DNA from: Actinobacteria bacterium UBA3028
GTDB taxonomy: Bacteria > Actinomycetota > Actinomycetes > Nanopelagicales > Nanopelagicaceae
Length of the DNA stretch: 7,033 nucleotides
Direction: 5' to 3'
Assembly (NCBI GenBank): GCA_002367715.1
Contig: DFDL01000062.1
Span: 8,320-15,352, forward strand
Within the stretch, counting starts at the first letter, position 1, and the number at the start of each line of letters is the position of its first letter. The position numbers and the translations under genes are program-made. Below are positions 6,060 to 7,033 of this stretch, in pieces. Below the pieces are notes generated by a model. It was not told the DNA's origin, ran no database searches, and worked only from the letters and a program-made list of their open reading frames with translations.

Positions 6060-7033
6060 TTATTCGGCATCAACGAGATCATCGTCGACGTTAGTTCCAT
6101 AGTTGGCATGTTTTGTTGGATCAAAACCGATTGGGCTGTCCTTGAGCTGAAGTGACATTGATACAAGCTTTGCCTTAACTTCATCAATTGACTTCGAACC
6201 AAAGTTACGAATATCCATTAGGTCTGCCTCTGAACGGCCAACTAGCTCGCCAACAGTATGAATTCCTTCACGCTTTAGGCAGTTATATGAACGGACAGTT
6301 AGATCTAGATCTTCGATTGGAAGAGCAAGGTCCTGAGCAAGAGCGGTATCTTGAACAGATGGCCCCATCTCAACGCCTTCGGCATCAACATTTAATTCAC
6401 GAGCAAGGCCGAAGAGTTCAACCAAAGTTGTACCGGCAGATGCCATTGCATCTCCTGGCTTCATTGATTGCTTGGTCTCAACATCGACAACTAAACGATC
6501 GAAGTCTGTACGCTGTTCAACGCGAGTTGCTTCTACGTTGTATGTAACACGAAGTACCGGTGAGTAGATAGAGTCAACAGGAATACGGCCAATCTCTCCA
6601 CCAGCAGCCTTATTTTGAACAGCTGTTACATATCCGCGACCGCGCTCGACTGTAAGTTCAACTTCGAAGTTGGCCTTTGAGTTAAGGGTTGCGATATGAA
6701 GATCTTGGTTATGTACAACAACACCAGCAGGAGCGGCAATATCAGCGCCGGTTACGACACCCTCTGCGTTCTTGCGGATGTATAGAAGTGAGGGCTCATC
6801 GTTATCTGATGAGAGAACTAGATTCTTGATGTTAAGTACGATCTCTGTGAGATCTTCCTTAACTCCATCAAGCGTGGCAAATTCATGAAGCGCACCATTG
6901 ACGCGAATACTGGTAACAGCTGCACCAGGAATCGAAGACAAAAGGGTACGACGTAATGAATTTCCAAGGGTGTAACCAAAGCCCGGTTCTAGAGGTTCGA
7001 TTATGAACCTTGAACGGTATTCGCTTACTACTT
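6060..7033 (-). CDS. rpoA: DNA-directed RNA polymerase subunit alpha; 5' end outside window
   Basis: The alpha subunit forms the dimer that nucleates RNA polymerase assembly and contacts promoter UP elements and activators. The frame is open from the window edge to the TAA at 6062-6060, giving 323 visible residues. It begins inside VVSEYRSRF, so by comparison with family members only about a dozen N-terminal residues are missing. The N-terminal domain shows EPLEPGFGYTLGNSLRRTLL and SSIPGAAVTSIRVNG, the dimerisation region. The C-terminal domain (visible residues about 235-300) shows LTVRSYNCLKREGIHTVGEL and the helix-hairpin-helix-like DIRNFGSKSIDEVKAKL. Arg247 of the fragment corresponds to the DNA-contacting Arg265 of E. 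coli. A short acidic tail (NVDDDLVDAE) ends the protein, as in other actinobacteria. The TTG at 6941 is an internal Leu codon of RRTLLSS, not the start. The gene heads the visible part of the rpoA-rplQ-truA unit. Confidence 0.97.
   Translation of the reverse strand, partial: VVSEYRSRFIIEPLEPGFGYTLGNSLRRTLLSSIPGAAVTSIRVNGALHEFATLDGVKEDLTEIVLNIKNLVLSSDNDEPSLLYIRKNAEGVVTGADIAAPAGVVVHNQDLHIATLNSKANFEVELTVERGRGYVTAVQNKAAGGEIGRIPVDSIYSPVLRVTYNVEATRVEQRTDFDRLVVDVETKQSMKPGDAMASAGTTLVELFGLARELNVDAEGVEMGPSVQDTALAQDLALPIEDLDLTVRSYNCLKREGIHTVGELVGRSEADLMDIRNFGSKSIDEVKAKLVSMSLQLKDSPIGFDPTKHANYGTNVDDDLVDAE

Noticed and set aside
6188..6547. Plus-strand open frame of 119 codons within rpoA
   Set aside because: It lies wholly antisense to a highly conserved gene and its translation has no recognisable motif. 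It is a shadow of rpoA codon use.
6939..6941. TTG as the start of rpoA, giving a 293-residue protein
   Set aside because: The frame continues upstream to the window edge and encodes the conserved EYRSRF, EPLEPGFGYTLGNSLRRTL segment, so this TTG is an internal Leu codon.
1..7033. Mobile elements, CRISPR arrays, tRNA genes or a cryptic accessory island
   Set aside because: Genes are co-directional, in conserved order and tightly packed. No transposase, spaced repeat set, tRNA-like fold or abrupt composition change was noticed.

Overview
This window is a dense block of core housekeeping genes, all on the minus strand, so it reads from high to low coordinates. The order is rpoA (5' end cut off by the window edge), rplQ, truA, an ABC-F ATPase, rplM, rpsI, glmM and glmS (3' end cut off by the other edge). 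The linkage rpoA-rplQ-truA, then rplM-rpsI-glmM and glmS, is the arrangement known from Actinobacteria. The proteins agree: the RNA polymerase alpha C-terminal domain, L13, L17 and the N-terminally extended S9 all read as actinobacterial. Base composition looks moderate to low in GC (mid-40s percent by eye) and spacers are very short. This suggests a streamlined low-GC actinobacterium, such as the freshwater acI / Nanopelagicales group. That placement is inference; no lineage-specific marker was tested.

Layout in transcription order: rpoA (partial, 7033-6060), 24-nt spacer, rplQ (6035-5682), 12-nt spacer, truA (5669-4887), 1-nt stop/start overlap, ABC-F ATPase (4887-3286), 101-nt spacer, rplM (3184-2732), 18-nt spacer, rpsI (2713-2225), 16-nt spacer, glmM (2208-886), 38-nt spacer, glmS (847 to beyond position 1). 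No tRNA, rRNA, mobile element, CRISPR array or integration scar is visible. No stretch longer than about 100 nt lacks a gene.

The first transcription unit serves transcription and translation: the RNA polymerase alpha subunit, ribosomal protein L17, the tRNA pseudouridine synthase TruA, and a soluble duplicated ATPase of the ABC-F class whose members act on ribosomes. The second unit begins with the L13 and S9 ribosomal proteins. It continues into the two enzymes that supply glucosamine-1-phosphate for UDP-GlcNAc and peptidoglycan: GlmS makes glucosamine-6-phosphate and GlmM isomerises it. The only substantial gap, upstream of rplM, holds a plausible housekeeping promoter and a short leader with two possible stem-loops, the second overlapping the rplM Shine-Dalgarno region.

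This is mostly an ordinary, well-conserved region and I found no new system in it. The points most worth a second look are the rplM promoter/leader, with inverted repeats in the promoter spacer and the leader, and the tight coupling of the ABC-F gene to truA inside a ribosomal-protein neighbourhood.
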